NCBI GenBank assembly: GCA_002238485.1 | Contig: MPMG01000001.1 | Span: 186,001 to 250,000, forward strand | Direction of reading: 5' to 3' | DNA: 64,000 bases | DNA from: Chloroflexi bacterium bin20 | GTDB taxonomy: Bacteria; Chloroflexota; Anaerolineae; Aggregatilineales; Phototrophicaceae | Part shown: piece by piece, positions 63,974-64,000 of the stretch | Layout of the letters: every line of letters starts with the position of its first letter | Numbering within the stretch: the first letter of the stretch is position 1 | Notes under the pieces: model-generated | Told to the model about the DNA's origin: nothing | Databases searched by the model: none | The model's input: only the letters and a program-made list of their open reading frames with translations | Made by a program: the position numbers and the translations under genes

Positions 63974-64000
63974 CCCGGGTTGGTGTATAACCAACTCGGG
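63974..64000 (+). terminator. Terminator hairpin at the window edge
   Basis: CCCGGGTTGGT (63974-63984) and ACCAACTCGGG (63990-64000) form an 11-bp stem with one G-T pair around the loop GTATA. The U-tail, if any, lies beyond the window. It follows the 138-residue gene by 32 bp. Confidence 0.6.

Noticed and set aside
1..64000. CRISPR arrays, integrases, transposases, prophage or toxin-antitoxin loci
   Set aside because: Looked for regular repeats and for family motifs on both strands by eye; none was found. Most genes are chromosomal core or envelope genes.

Overview
The window is a GC-rich chromosomal segment with no rRNA, phage, integrase, insertion sequence or CRISPR array visible. The best taxonomic clue is a set of very large DUF2298 'YYY' and GT-C membrane proteins. 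These families are known mainly from Chloroflexota and some archaea. Together with the gene content this suggests a member of Chloroflexota, perhaps Anaerolineae-like. That placement is inferred, not tested. Many promoters look sigma70-like, with TATAAT-type -10 boxes.

Layout. Positions 1-3006 (minus) carry the rod-shape operon mreB-mreC-mreD-mrdA, with mrdA cut by the window edge. Positions 3201-14382 (plus) carry tilS, a response regulator with a degraded receiver, a secreted esterase-CapA fusion, a Clp/Hsp100 protein with a dead first ATPase domain, a phosphohexomutase, and a membrane/secreted pair of unknown function. Positions 14390-16986 (minus) hold a GAF-PAS histidine kinase and a ROK kinase. 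mutS and a sulfotransferase follow on plus. The minus operon 20478-25127 is recJ (split by a one-base frameshift in a G8 tract), a yqhQ-like DUF1385 gene and a GT-C gene. fmt, a MATE transporter and a PspC protein follow on plus, then mdh and a histidine phosphatase on minus. Two small genes and era are on plus.

Positions 31291-38650 (minus) hold the translation/transcription operon nusA-ylxR-infB-rbfA-nrnA-truB-ribF. It is preceded by a promoter and an intrinsic-terminator hairpin that together look like an attenuator. Positions 38806-58565 (minus) are the most distinctive part: a GT4 glycosyltransferase followed by five huge polytopic membrane proteins of 913, 1967, 906, 671 and 1270 aa. 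An ECF sigma factor and its anti-sigma factor sit between the fourth and fifth. Overlapping start/stop codons link the first three. The likely theme is building or transferring glycans at the cell surface from lipid-linked donors; substrates cannot be read from the sequence.

The right end holds a zinc-ribbon membrane protein, tRNA-Gly(CCC), rplY/ctc, gyrA and a small four-helix membrane protein with its own promoter, ribosome-binding site and terminator hairpin. The leads most worth following are the GT-C/YYY cluster with its sigma switch, the Hsp100 with one dead ATPase ring, the esterase-CapA fusion, the recJ frameshift and the nusA leader.
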